Below are positions 1 through 14,512 of a stretch of 64,000 nt of DNA, piece by piece. Numbering within the stretch: the stretch's first letter is position 1; each line of letters begins with the position of its first letter. Position numbers and translations under genes: made by a program. A model generated the notes under the pieces. That model did no database searches. It was not told the DNA's origin and worked only from the letters and a program-made list of their open reading frames with translations. The stretch covers positions 1-64,000 of the forward strand of contig JAQGDQ010000114.1 of assembly GCA_030141605.1 (NCBI GenBank), given 5' to 3'. This DNA comes from Tubiluchus corallicola (Eukaryota; Priapulida; Priapulimorpha; Priapulimorphida; Tubiluchidae).

Positions 1-1418
1 ACACTAAAATAATATTGAGTGCATAATAGATTCCGAATTGGCTGAGCAGTACTGCGTACTGTAACGCAAAACATCAAAGTTGTGTCGATTCAATAGAGAA
101 TTGAGTGCGTAGAAGGATCTTTTGTCCAACCCCGACCCTTCGATTTTCCTACCATAACCCGCAAGTTCTCAGACTGTGTAAGACAATCGCGCAAGTTTAA
201 CCCAAACTATTGAAGCACGACTATTCTCTGTTGATTCAGTAATACTTTGATGTAATAAATTGACCTGTGTGTGTGCAATGTGTCAGTAAAGTGGGATTCA
301 TCCATGGGCCAGATATCTGGTACCACCTCGGAAGCCAAATTCTAGTTGCAATTTTTTGTTTTTATTTGTCCTAGATCATAATTTCTATTATGTCAGACAT
401 TGCGTATTACTGGTAGGCCCGTTTTTTGTGGGACCACCCCCAGAAAACCATGTTAGTGCAAATTTTTAAGTGGCAAGGAAGAAGCTGCACAATGTTGTAA
501 TCATAAGAATAAGTATTAAACGGCGTTTATCACATCCGGAAGACGTTATGCGTTATCCATCTGCGTATTAAAAATCAATAGCAAAAACAGCCGAAAAAAT
601 GACGCGTAGCACACGTCTCATAAACGGGTGCATTGAAAATAATATAGTCATTTTTTGTAACATATATGCATTCCGGATGTTTATTATGCGTCACTTTAAC
701 TTTGTTCAGTATTGTGCTACAAACAATTGTAATCAACTGCATATACTAGAAAGAAATTGAATGGCCCATCAAAATCTAATACCCTAAATGGTCCAAAATC
801 AGAAAGGCCCAAAAACGCATATAATGATACCCTGTTTATTTTTCATAGCTAGCTTTTTCTACTATAAGTTTCTGTCCACACTATGTACTAGTCTCGATAT
901 TGTTATATAAATCCCCATATTAGCGATTATTCAGAGTGGGGCAGTAGTTTGGCAAGAGGCATTTTGTGATGTCACGCCCAAAAACTATGGTTGATTAAAT
1001 ATGTTTGTGTTCAAATAGAGCTTTGTATAATTTAACTACATTCTAACATTATGCAACTTATTCACAAAAGTGCCACATATACATAGCCTTAGTAATTGCT
1101 AGAATAGCATTGTCCCTTCCATTAGTCTTGGAATGCGGAATAAATAGCTTCAATTCTAGCTAAAAATGTTGCTTTTTTAAATTTTTCCTGCTTAAAGCTT
1201 TGCAATTTATGCAATGGCTACTTGTGGTGTACAGTCAGAAACAGGTGATTAGAGATAACAGTTATCTCCAGTCTCCTGTTTCTGACTGACTGTACACCTC
1301 AAGTAGTTACTAATTCTGAATGTTTATAAAGTCAATATGCAAATATTTGGTTAGCCTTCAAGATCTTATATAGGCTATATCTAATTGATGTCAGGTATGT
1401 TTGTCAGTTTAATTTTAA
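1..1418. repeat. Left arm of a large inverted repeat
   Basis: This stretch is the reverse complement of 11035-12452. Base n pairs with base 12453-n from position 1 to about 1418, with no net insertion or deletion. Every segment I compared was identical except one C/T difference at 1405, near the inner edge. Similarity fades in an AT-rich tract at 1411-1420. The repeat may continue left of the window, so 1.4 kb is a minimum. No protein-coding potential is evident in the arm. It could be one terminus of a foldback-type transposon, two opposed copies of a non-coding element, or an assembly palindrome. Confidence 0.93.
1218..1306. repeat. Imperfect hairpin inside the left arm
   Basis: Two half-sites of roughly 40 bases pair around a centre near 1260. 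The left half starts with ctacttg, passes through gtacagtcagaaacagg and ends agataac. The right half mirrors it (gttatct, cctgtttctgac, gtacac, caagtag), with a short gactgac duplication and a few mismatches. The other arm carries the same hairpin at 11147-11235. It may be an older MITE or a structural part of the repeated element. Confidence 0.8.
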
Positions 1419-2991
1419 ATTTGTTATGTAATATGGAACCCGTAAGGTACGGAGCACGTAAGTCGACATTAGAAAAAAAATTTAAATATTTCGAAAAGTA
1501 TTCCGTTGCCTCGCAAAAAGAATTGCGTTTTCTTGTAAAGCGTTCGCAGGTTCGGATTTCGAAATCACGGAAGGATACAAATTACGGACTTTTATTAGGT
1601 ACTAGTGTATCTAAGCCATGGTTACCTTTTCTTGTGTCATTTTGACTAAAAATGACATAAACGCTTCTGAAGACAAATGCAGTTTTTGTAACTCTGTCGG
1701 ATACATATATATATTCAGCATGTGCTGTTTCATCACGAAACAGCATGACATGCGGCTTCTCACAAATGCCTGTGAAGCTAGTGCATGTGACATGACTTAT
1801 GTCTGCAGTTGCGACGCCGCATAAATACTTGACTGAATTTGTAATCGGTTAAATAATTTAACGCTTTGTAATGCCACTCACAGTAAAATTTGTAGTAAAA
1901 GTTACAAATGCAACATTGAAATTCGCAATTTACAAATTTATACAAATCACCCCGAACAAGGCCACTAGGTGTAAGAGACTATCGTAAAAAATGAAAATAT
2001 GAATACGGGTCATAAAAATATAAACTTGTAACTAATTTATTAGTGACAGACAGTAGGCATTAGTGTTCTACTTGTAGCAGGAAGGTGTAAAAGGAGCAAA
2101 CAGATTGATTCTGCTATATCAGAAGCTTTTTTAGATCTTGAGTTAATACGACATGAGCGACTTTTTTGACATGACATGAAGATCTCAGACTGAAGAAGAT
2201 GTTTGATAGTAGAATATTGTGATATCAGAGAATTAGTCTAGGCCCCAACAGGAATGTTCATAAAATCATCAGGATTGCTCATGTTTTCTTTGCCTAGCAC
2301 GATAATACAGGAGATGCCATGAAGAATCATTATATCATTATTGTTGGTTCTAATAAATCTAATACCTCACAGACCCCCCCCCCCCCCAATACACACCAAA
2401 ATAACGTCCAAAATAGTACTTCTTAAGTAATTCTTAGTCATTCTACTAAATATAGTTGTCCGTGTATGTGTATGTACGATAAGAATCATCGTAGTCATGG
2501 GAAGTTTTTGGTCTAATGTCAATTATGTTACCGCCATTCCCTCCCAATTTGGCGGCCAAAACTGCGTACTAAGTGTCCATTTAATGAACTAGATAATATT
2601 TTTGCCGCATATTTTTTAGAGAATCGCTCCGCGGCAGAGAACTAGTGCACATGCCACGGGCGTACATTCTGCAAATACTGTTTTCACTTGATAGATTACG
2701 TCAAATTTGCTCCGCTCGAAACCAGGTAATTAATTCAGCTAGTCGTTTCATACAACGAATACACGAAACACAAACAAGTCTTACTCAAGGCACAAAAAAT
2801 ATAAAGTGGCTGTTAGAACTGAGAAGTCCCGAGATTTTTCTTAAGTTTCTAAGTTATGCCACCCAACATACACTATTTAATGGCGTTTGGAAACCAGCCA
2901 GCACAGATAAACTGCAAAATATCCAAATTAAGCTCACGCAATACAGAAATTTCCCAACAACTTTTGTTATAAGACAAAGTTATACGTTTAC
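1419..2991. other. AT-rich non-coding interval inside the inverted repeat
   Basis: I recognise no gene here. Open frames at 1385-1645 and 1618-1824 start on non-ATG codons or overlap the repeat edge, and they show no domain-like composition. A run of 14 C residues lies at 2374-2387. An open frame across 2645-3037 (plus) overlaps the better-supported minus-strand exon at 2992-3210 and resembles nothing I know. Confidence 0.5.
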
Positions 2992-3210
2992 CTGTATAAA
3001 TTTAAGATCTGCGTCGCATATGTCCGATGTACTGTAACATTTTCTGTTGATATTCAATGGGTGTGGCTTTGTCTTGGTTTTCTTTAATGGAAGTAGCTCA
3101 GCCACATCTTCTTTTTCTGGAGACCGATTAGGGCTTCTGATTACATGAGGACCATCTTTCCCATTTTCCAAACAGTTCTTTAGGTTCATCGCTGCTTGTA
3201 TGCTTTCCAT
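2992..3210 (-). CDS. Possible first coding exon of an unidentified gene
   Basis: The frame opens with ATG at 3210 in a strong start context (aaaATGG). It runs 73 codons without a stop and ends exactly at a good splice donor (CAG|gtaaac, exon edge 2992) in phase 0. The peptide is polar. It has a Pro/Ser/Arg stretch (RSPNRSPEKED) followed by a Lys/Thr-rich stretch. I do not recognise a family. Later exons would lie at lower coordinates, but I could not find a convincing one before the inverted-repeat arm, so the gene may be broken or may have a long first intron. It could also be a chance open frame. Confidence 0.35.
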
Positions 3211-7056
<3,846 letters not shown>

Positions 7057-7062
7057 TTGCTG

Positions 7063-8514
7063 ATGGTGGTTCATGTGGATGGTAGTGCAGAATGTTTTTC
7101 AGTTTTTTGTCCAAGTCCGTATGCCTACGCACGACACGCGGATGTGAAGTCACAACTTAAATACGGAGTTCCAGCAGTGTATGGGCACGACGGCATGAAA
7201 GGCGATGGTAAACCCAAACCACCTGGTCCAAAAGGTCCAACAGGGTACATGACATACGATCCTGTTCCTGGTTATCCGACAAAGAAAAAAAAGACTATTG
7301 AATACGGTGAAAATCGACCTTTAACAGAGAAGCATAAAAGAGGTAAAAGTCGTGCTAACTATGGAAATAAAGGACACGAAGTGAAACAAACAAATTCTTA
7401 TAAGCCAGATTTTGGGAACAAAGAATATGGCGATAAGCGCGAAGAAGAACCTCGTTTCAAGGAAAGTTTGCACGTGGTTGAAAAAATGAATTATTATGAA
7501 AAAGAGCTTGGCAAATTCAGCAGCAATAAAAATAAGTACGACAAAGTGCGGAAAAGCTCTCAAAGTAGGAAACCATATGGAATTCCCTACCCTGTGACCG
7601 ATAAAAGGAAGTATAATGATGATCATGCTAATCCTCCACCCCTCCATACAGCAGATGATATTAGGAACTATGCTGCTGCTAAGGTCCAAGCGCATGCTGA
7701 ACCTCACACCTTTAATAAGCCAGACAAAATTGGTAAAGACATTTACGAGCTGACACATAGCGGTGTTAATAAAAATGCCGGATATGACATTGTGCAAAGG
7801 CACGAAACAAGCGGCATGTCTCCATTTGAATATGTAGAGAAAATGTCACTTAAGCCAGTAAAAGAAAATGTGCCGTACGTTCCACAGCCAAAACATCTGT
7901 CTCACGCATCATATTCAAATACTGAGCATCAAGTTAATGCACATATTTCTCCTCTGTTAAAATCTTCAAAAGTTCCTCACCCTGATATAAAAGATTTAGA
8001 AAAAGCAGCTTATGCCAACGTCCCACATGCAAAATCGCCTGATATTTCCCATTACAAGCCTCAGCATATTAAATATGCAAATCCCGAAGAATTGGAACGT
8101 GCCGCTTTTGCAAATATTCCACACATAAAAACGTCTGGTATTTCACATCCACAACATGCGCTCATTAAATACCCACATCCCAAAGAAGTGGAAGATACTG
8201 TTTATGCACATGCTGGTGTACCTCAAGAAAAAACGCAAGATGTTACGCATCCTAAACCGCCGCCTATTCATTACCCCGATCCCAAAGAACTTGAGCGTGT
8301 TGCGTATGCTAATATCCCGCACACGAAAGCAGAAATGCGATACCCAAATCCCCAGCATTTGGAAAAATCTATCAATGTGCACATTTCTTCGCAAAAAACT
8401 CCACACGTTTCATTCCCTACGGCAAAGCAGCTAGAACAAGCAGCTTATGCTCACGTGCCTAAAAAGGACATTTATGAGGAAGTGGTGAAATTTACCAAAA
8501 GGCAATTATCATAG
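7063..8514 (+). CDS. Lys/Tyr/Pro/His-rich protein with about seven degenerate repeats
   Basis: A single open frame of 483 codons runs from ATG 7063 to TAG 8514. The frame stays open up to a splice-acceptor-like tttctag ending at 7056, so this may be the last exon of a longer gene. The N-terminal third is very rich in Lys, Gly, Tyr and Pro, with PKPPGPKGPTG near residue 50. From about residue 273 a unit of 23-37 residues recurs roughly seven times, with a core close to Y-P-x-P-x-x-L-E-x-A-A-Y-A-N-x-P-H. The best units start near residues 306, 337, 369, 403 and 450. Only two Cys occur, near the N-terminus, and no membrane segment is visible. A possible poly(A) signal (aataaa) lies at about 8565. 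I recognise no family. The composition recalls extracellular structural proteins, but that is inference. It lies inside the inverted repeat. Confidence 0.7.
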   Translation: MVVHVDGSAECFSVFCPSPYAYARHADVKSQLKYGVPAVYGHDGMKGDGKPKPPGPKGPTGYMTYDPVPGYPTKKKKTIEYGENRPLTEKHKRGKSRANYGNKGHEVKQTNSYKPDFGNKEYGDKREEEPRFKESLHVVEKMNYYEKELGKFSSNKNKYDKVRKSSQSRKPYGIPYPVTDKRKYNDDHANPPPLHTADDIRNYAAAKVQAHAEPHTFNKPDKIGKDIYELTHSGVNKNAGYDIVQRHETSGMSPFEYVEKMSLKPVKENVPYVPQPKHLSHASYSNTEHQVNAHISPLLKSSKVPHPDIKDLEKAAYANVPHAKSPDISHYKPQHIKYANPEELERAAFANIPHIKTSGISHPQHALIKYPHPKEVEDTVYAHAGVPQEKTQDVTHPKPPPIHYPDPKELERVAYANIPHTKAEMRYPNPQHLEKSINVHISSQKTPHVSFPTAKQLEQAAYAHVPKKDIYEEVVKFTKRQLS

Positions 8515-10367
8515 TCCTAAGACAGGCATATGATGGATCTATTTCAAAAGAAGTGTTCTTTCGGTAATAAATGAGATAAATTCGTAACGTAAATCTACGT
8601 TACGACTTTTGGTAAAGTTCTATAGGCCTGCACATCAAGAAAGGAGCGACTGATTTTTACGCGAAGGGTAAATTTTCCGGGTTGGAGGGAGCTGGATAGA
8701 GTGGCTGGTGGCAAATGGGTCAATGTAGCCTGAACGTACGATTCTGACGCGTCTGGTAGAGGCATAAAGGAATAACGTTTGCTAAAAATGCTGATATTGT
8801 AAAGATGATAAAAAAGCATAATACGCATTAAGCACTGATTGCAAAAATACTTAGTGTGTACTTTGAAATAGGGCCTAGATTTCAAACCTGGCCGGGGCCT
8901 ATAAGGAGGTCAGCACGGCTCTGGGACTCAACTCAGTTTCTTGTTTCTTGTCTTTTTAAAGAAATCGTTCATTAGCTTGTTGCCCTGTTTTCACTCAGTT
9001 TGTTGCCCTGACCTTAAATTATCATTTTGGCACGTAGTAGTGTCATTGAAGCATATATTATACTGGTTTAAATAATTTATCGCAGTGATGAAGCTTACTC
9101 TTCCTGCACATTGGTTAAGAAGTGTTGATTTTTTAGCCACCCAATAATTCAATTAATGTACTTTGTTAGTTGTGCAAGATAAACCACGTTCGGTAATAAG
9201 AATAACACATTTATTATATGTTTTTTTTTTATTATGTCTGGCGCGCAAAAGATATTGATTTGTTCTTGTTTAGTAGTTCGGTCTGTTTTTGAACATGAAT
9301 TGAAATTTAAGGTAAAATTGAATAGTTGCCGCCGAAAAACTATATTTTTGCTCACAATAACATGTACTGGAAAAAAAACAACTTTGAAAATCTTGTAAGT
9401 CAATTGTTGGAACCTTTTTGGTTTTGGAAAATAGGATTTTAATTTCTTCATTTGGCTTCCGAAGACGCAATTTTATTTAACTTATTATCTAGGAAATTAT
9501 TTTTAATGAAAATAGCAATGCTACGCAAACATGTGAAGAATGTTTAAATAATTATGTACTCGTACTTTTCTTTAACGTTACACGAGACGTTATGAACAAA
9601 CTACTTTGAACAGTGGTGATGTGTCCAGCAAGACTTATATAAATATAAATAACGATCTAAAGATGATTAGTTTCTTCTGAGGTATCCACCTCTGGCTTAA
9701 CAGACCTGATTTTAAGAAGAGTGAAGTGTTACGTGGGAATTTACAGCTGTTCACGTATTCATGTCACACATTAAACTCTTGATCTAAAAATTCTAAATTA
9801 ATTTGAAGTCTGGTTCGAAGAAGCTCAGTTTATTTATGATGTGAAGACTAAAGAAAGACTAGAGGGTCCACCAACATAGTATTGCAAAGTCGTGTCGTGG
9901 AGGTACACCTAATGATAAAAAACTGTGGTTTGTTTTTCTTAAACGCGATGTTAACACAACTCCACATGTTGAACAAATTACTTTAGACCTATTCTAGAGA
10001 AAAGATTGAAATTGTTTATAATAAACTACTCAGAAGCTTTTATTTGACAATAGGTTCCTACTGGAAGCCAGAAGGTTTCCTAGCAAAACAAGTAATTTTA
10101 AGACCTTGAGAGTTAATAAATAAATGATCTTATTCAACGAGCTGAAGTCGCTACTCTGGATACGGCCTCTCTTTTGTTTTGGGAATGCACAGAGATCTAT
10201 AACAGTTTGCTGCAATAGTAGCCTATTGATATTAAATGATGTAAGTGAAATGCGTGTATGTCCATTGACATCCCATAAACTGTTATTGCGTATACCGTAC
10301 TATCAGTCGGAATTGTTGACACTGGTTTTAATAATGTATTATTTGTATGGCGTGCGATGGTACAAAA
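8515..10367. other. Non-coding interval
   Basis: No gene is recognised. The open frames present (8595-8885, 9149-9451, 10030-10215) are short, AT-driven and without domain features. A short duplication of a gttgccctg-containing phrase occurs near 8978-9012. The first part is presumably the 3' untranslated region of the repeat-protein gene. Confidence 0.45.
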
Positions 10368-10697
10368 TTGTATGAATTAAAACATCAGTGACGGTCTGTT
10401 CAAAATCTGGTTTGGTCATTTTCAGCTCTCCTTAGCAGTAGTTCTTAAATGTCTTGCATTGAGTTTGAATGGAAATGCTGACCATTAGGCGCGTACTGTA
10501 AATAATTAACTTATGGATTCATCTGACCTAGCTAGCATTAGATTGTCACAAAATTGAATGAACTAAAACATCAGCCAGTCTGTTTAAAATCTGGTTTGGT
10601 CATTTCCAGCTCTTTTTAGCAGTTTTTGGTTAGGTCTTTAGCAGGTCTTGCACTGAGGTTAAATGGCAATGCTGACCATTGGACGTGTAGGTAAATA
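10368..10697. repeat. Diverged direct repeat, two copies of about 145 bp
   Basis: Copy A spans about 10368-10510 and copy B about 10552-10697. They share the ordered blocks aaaacatcag, tctggtttggtcatt, cagctct, gtcttgca and aatgctgaccatt. Copy B has a short internal insertion. The offset is about 184 bases. Neither copy has coding capacity. It looks like an old local tandem duplication or part of an unidentified repeat. Confidence 0.75.
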
Positions 10698-10759
10698 ACT
10701 GTAAAAGAGGACAAAAAGCCCATAAATCTCAAAAAATTCCTTATTTTTTCTCCAGACGC

Positions 10760-10783
10760 TTTCGTCCTCTCGGACTTCATCAG
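10760..10783 (-). ncRNA. Hammerhead-ribozyme-like core motif
   Basis: On the minus strand CTGATGA (10783-10777) is followed by one A, then GTCC-GAGA-GGAC (10775-10764), which forms a perfect 4-bp stem with a tetraloop, and then GAAA (10763-10760). This matches the conserved core and stem II of hammerhead ribozymes, apart from the extra A before stem II. I could not find a convincing stem III plus UH cleavage site after GAAA. The motif may therefore be degenerate or coincidental, or it may act only as a dimer, as reported for hammerheads of Penelope-like retroelements. It lies next to a tandem repeat and the right inverted-repeat arm. Confidence 0.4.
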
Positions 10784-10838
10784 CTGCACAGAAAGATACG
10801 ATAATAAAAATTACATGAAAAACTAATAATAAAATAAG

Positions 10839-10990
10839 GTGTACAATGTCAGTAAAATAGAGGGTACAAAAGCATGAAGAGGCTGAATTAAAAAATAAGA
10901 AAAAATTACAGATGAAACAATTTATAAAATAAAAGTGTACAATATCAGTAAAATAAAGGGTATAAAAGCATAAAGAGGCTGAATTAAAAA
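10839..10990. repeat. Tandem repeat, two units with 96-bp period
   Basis: The phrase starting gtgtacaat and ending aggctgaattaaaaa (about 56 bases) occurs at 10839-10894 and again at 10935-10990, with five or six substitutions. The array lies between the hammerhead-like motif and the inner edge of the right inverted-repeat arm. That arrangement resembles the non-coding end of a retroelement. Confidence 0.8.
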
Positions 10991-11034
10991 CTAAATTAAA
11001 TGAAAAAGTAAAATTACCAACTAAGAAAACAAAA

Positions 11035-12452
11035 TTAAAATTAAACTAACAAACATACCTGACATCAATTAGATATAGCCTATATAAGATCTTGAAGGCT
11101 AACCAAATATTTGCATATTGACTTTATAAACATTCAGAATTAGTAACTACTTGAGGTGTACAGTCAGTCAGAAACAGGAGACTGGAGATAACTGTTATCT
11201 CTAATCACCTGTTTCTGACTGTACACCACAAGTAGCCATTGCATAAATTGCAAAGCTTTAAGCAGGAAAAATTTAAAAAAGCAACATTTTTAGCTAGAAT
11301 TGAAGCTATTTATTCCGCATTCCAAGACTAATGGAAGGGACAATGCTATTCTAGCAATTACTAAGGCTATGTATATGTGGCACTTTTGTGAATAAGTTGC
11401 ATAATGTTAGAATGTAGTTAAATTATACAAAGCTCTATTTGAACACAAACATATTTAATCAACCATAGTTTTTGGGCGTGACATCACAAAATGCCTCTTG
11501 CCAAACTACTGCCCCACTCTGAATAATCGCTAATATGGGGATTTATATAACAATATCGAGACTAGTACATAGTGTGGACAGAAACTTATAGTAGAAAAAG
11601 CTAGCTATGAAAAATAAACAGGGTATCATTATATGCGTTTTTGGGCCTTTCTGATTTTGGACCATTTAGGGTATTAGATTTTGATGGGCCATTCAATTTC
11701 TTTCTAGTATATGCAGTTGATTACAATTGTTTGTAGCACAATACTGAACAAAGTTAAAGTGACGCATAATAAACATCCGGAATGCATATATGTTACAAAA
11801 AATGACTATATTATTTTCAATGCACCCGTTTATGAGACGTGTGCTACGCGTCATTTTTTCGGCTGTTTTTGCTATTGATTTTTAATACGCAGATGGATAA
11901 CGCATAACGTCTTCCGGATGTGATAAACGCCGTTTAATACTTATTCTTATGATTACAACATTGTGCAGCTTCTTCCTTGCCACTTAAAAATTTGCACTAA
12001 CATGGTTTTCTGGGGGTGGTCCCACAAAAAACGGGCCTACCAGTAATACGCAATGTCTGACATAATAGAAATTATGATCTAGGACAAATAAAAACAAAAA
12101 ATTGCAACTAGAATTTGGCTTCCGAGGTGGTACCAGATATCTGGCCCATGGATGAATCCCACTTTACTGACACATTGCACACACACAGGTCAATTTATTA
12201 CATCAAAGTATTACTGAATCAACAGAGAATAGTCGTGCTTCAATAGTTTGGGTTAAACTTGCGCGATTGTCTTACACAGTCTGAGAACTTGCGGGTTATG
12301 GTAGGAAAATCGAAGGGTCGGGGTTGGACAAAAGATCCTTCTACGCACTCAATTCTCTATTGAATCGACACAACTTTGATGTTTTGCGTTACAGTACGCA
12401 GTACTGCTCAGCCAATTCGGAATCTATTATGCACTCAATATTATTTTAGTGT
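11035..12452. repeat. Right arm of the large inverted repeat
   Basis: This is the reverse complement of 1-1418, including the nested hairpin (here 11147-11235). The match holds exactly to 12452, which pairs with base 1 of the window. Whether it goes further cannot be tested because the left partner is cut off. No target-site duplication can be assessed for the same reason. Confidence 0.93.
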
Positions 12453-12879
12453 CGAAACTTCCGCATCTCGCAAAGCCTATAATCTTGAGAGGTACGACCA
12501 AATTAAGAGCAGGGCCACATTCAAGATCGTCTAACACATCGACATCTTGCATCTCCTGACCTGTTCGTTGAATATCGATCAATGGTATGTACTCGGATCG
12601 TTTTAGCCTCTACTCTCTCTTTCAAGATATCTCCTACACATATGTTCGGCAGATTTGAGTTTGAGATCCACACTAAATGTTGATAGAGGGCGTGATCATC
12701 AATTGACAGAGCATCACTTTGATGCAGTAAATTATTCCAGTGCTACTACTCCTTGTTGATTTTGTACGGCGCCTTAGCAAAAGCTCATGTTACAGGGCTA
12801 TTTGGCATATAGGGCTATTTGAGAGATAAATTATCATGAAATCTAAATAATTTATACTGTTTAGGTTCCAATTTAAACC
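12453..12879. other. Short interval between inverted repeat and LINE
   Basis: No gene or RNA is recognised. The first part could belong to an extension of the repeat arm. The last part (from about 12780) may be decayed LINE sequence upstream of the recognisable reverse-transcriptase motif. Confidence 0.4.
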
Positions 12880-14200
12880 ATGTTTGCAGATGACACTAAT
12901 CTATTTTTAACAGATACTAAGATAATTAATTTACAAACCTCAGTTAATAGTGAATTGCCATAAGATTAATCAGTGGATGAAAGCTAACAAACTGTCTATT
13001 AACTATAAAAAGACAAAATACATGTTGATTACGCCTGGCCGCAAAACAGACGCATATGAAAATTTCCAGATTTCAATGAATAATCAAATATTAACTAGGT
13101 CTAAAGAAATTAAATACCTCGGTATGTTCATTGATGATAACTTAACATGGTCTACACAAATAAAACACATAACCTACAAAATTAGCAAAATCAAGGGCAT
13201 AATTGCGAGGATAAAACACTACGTAAATACAGACGTACTAAAACTAATATACCATGCTTTGGTTTATTCTTATCTTCACTATGGGATTCTTGCCTGTGGC
13301 ACTGCATCTTCAAATACTTTAAAACCAATACAAACTCATCAAAACATTATAGTTAAGCTGATGACATTTTCTGGTAGACGCGAACATGCAACGCAATCCT
13401 ACATTAAACTGGGCCTCTTGAAACTGAATGATATCTACAAACTCGAGCTTGCAAAATTTGTATATAAATTTAAGAATAACTTACTACCATATTTGTTTCT
13501 AAATTACTATATGCCAGTATCTGATATTCACAGTTACAACACTAGGTTTTCTACTAGCAGTTCTTTCTTCATCGAATGATTTAATACATCTAAGGGTCAA
13601 CGGTCGTTAAAATATCAGGGATCAGTTTTTTTGGAACTCCTTACCTGCTCATATAACTTCTTTACCTCTGCATTCACTAAATAAACAGTACGCTAAGGCA
13701 CTTCTTGAAACTTACAAATAAATCAGTTTTTTGTCTATTAGATGTACATTCTTGTGGTAACTTTTGCTGGAAAACAATTTTTTATAAGGTGCAAACTCAC
13801 TTTCTATAATGTACAACAATGAACATGCTTCTTATATTACAGGCAAACACAGTCAGCAAAATGGACATAATGATTTGACTCAGAAACAATTGTGAGGTAT
13901 TTTCAATGAGTTGCTTAGTAGTTGATAAATTTGTCATGGTTTTTGGTTTTTGATTTTTGTTTTTTTTTGCTGTTGTATTTTTGTTTTTGTATTTCTGCAC
14001 GTTTATGTATTTTTTAATATAGTTGTGTCTGCTGTCATTAGCGTCCTTTTGTTTACTGTCCTTTGAGAAGGGTGGTTGACTCGATAACCTTTGGTTTTTC
14101 GCCACCCTTTCTCCCAATGTTCGTTTGTATTTTTGTGTATTTCATTGTCAAATCATTGTAAATTTATGGAGGAAAATAAATTTACTATTACTATTAGTTA
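12880..14200 (+). mobile_element. 5'-truncated, inactivated non-LTR retrotransposon (LINE) 3' part
   Basis: The catalytic FADD motif of a LINE reverse transcriptase is encoded at 12883-12894. The thumb region follows (…INQWMKANKLSINYKKT…, then IKYLGMFIDDNLTW and YSYLHYGILACG), and the C-terminal WNSLP block at about 13630-13650. This order is typical of the Jockey/CR1/L2 side of the LINE tree. The copy is dead. There is a frameshift between 12940 and 12965, a TGA at 13577-13579, and an extra base in the T-run at about 13627-13634. The 3' untranslated part ends near 14200 with a short actatt repeat. The 5' portion, including endonuclease, is absent. Confidence 0.85.
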
Positions 14201-14512
14201 GTGCTATTATTTTAATTTGCGATTTCTTCATTTATTTGGCCTGACCTTTTATGTAATATTTAATAAACTATAACCTGCCCTTAAATTTCGCCTAACTTGA
14301 TTGTGGGAACTTTTCGAGTGAAACATCATGCAATGCCTCAAGTAAGTTTTAGTAATGAAGTCGACGTGATAGTGGTATGACAACAATTTTGTCAAGATTG
14401 CTTTGTTTGCGAGGTCAATCGCTGTTCACGGAAATAACTGCGGTTTGTGACGACGTTTTGGGCTGTTAGTCCATCAAAAAGTCCTAATATCGTCCCAAAC
14501 GCGCAAGAAATT

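Noticed and set aside
2645-3037. 130-codon plus-strand frame
   Set aside because: No domain-like composition, and it overlaps a better-formed minus-strand exon.
14447-14512. Upstream extension of CSDE1 from a GTG codon
   Set aside because: Animal genes start at ATG. The first in-frame ATG at 14513 gives the expected length, and an acceptor-like site ends at 14469.
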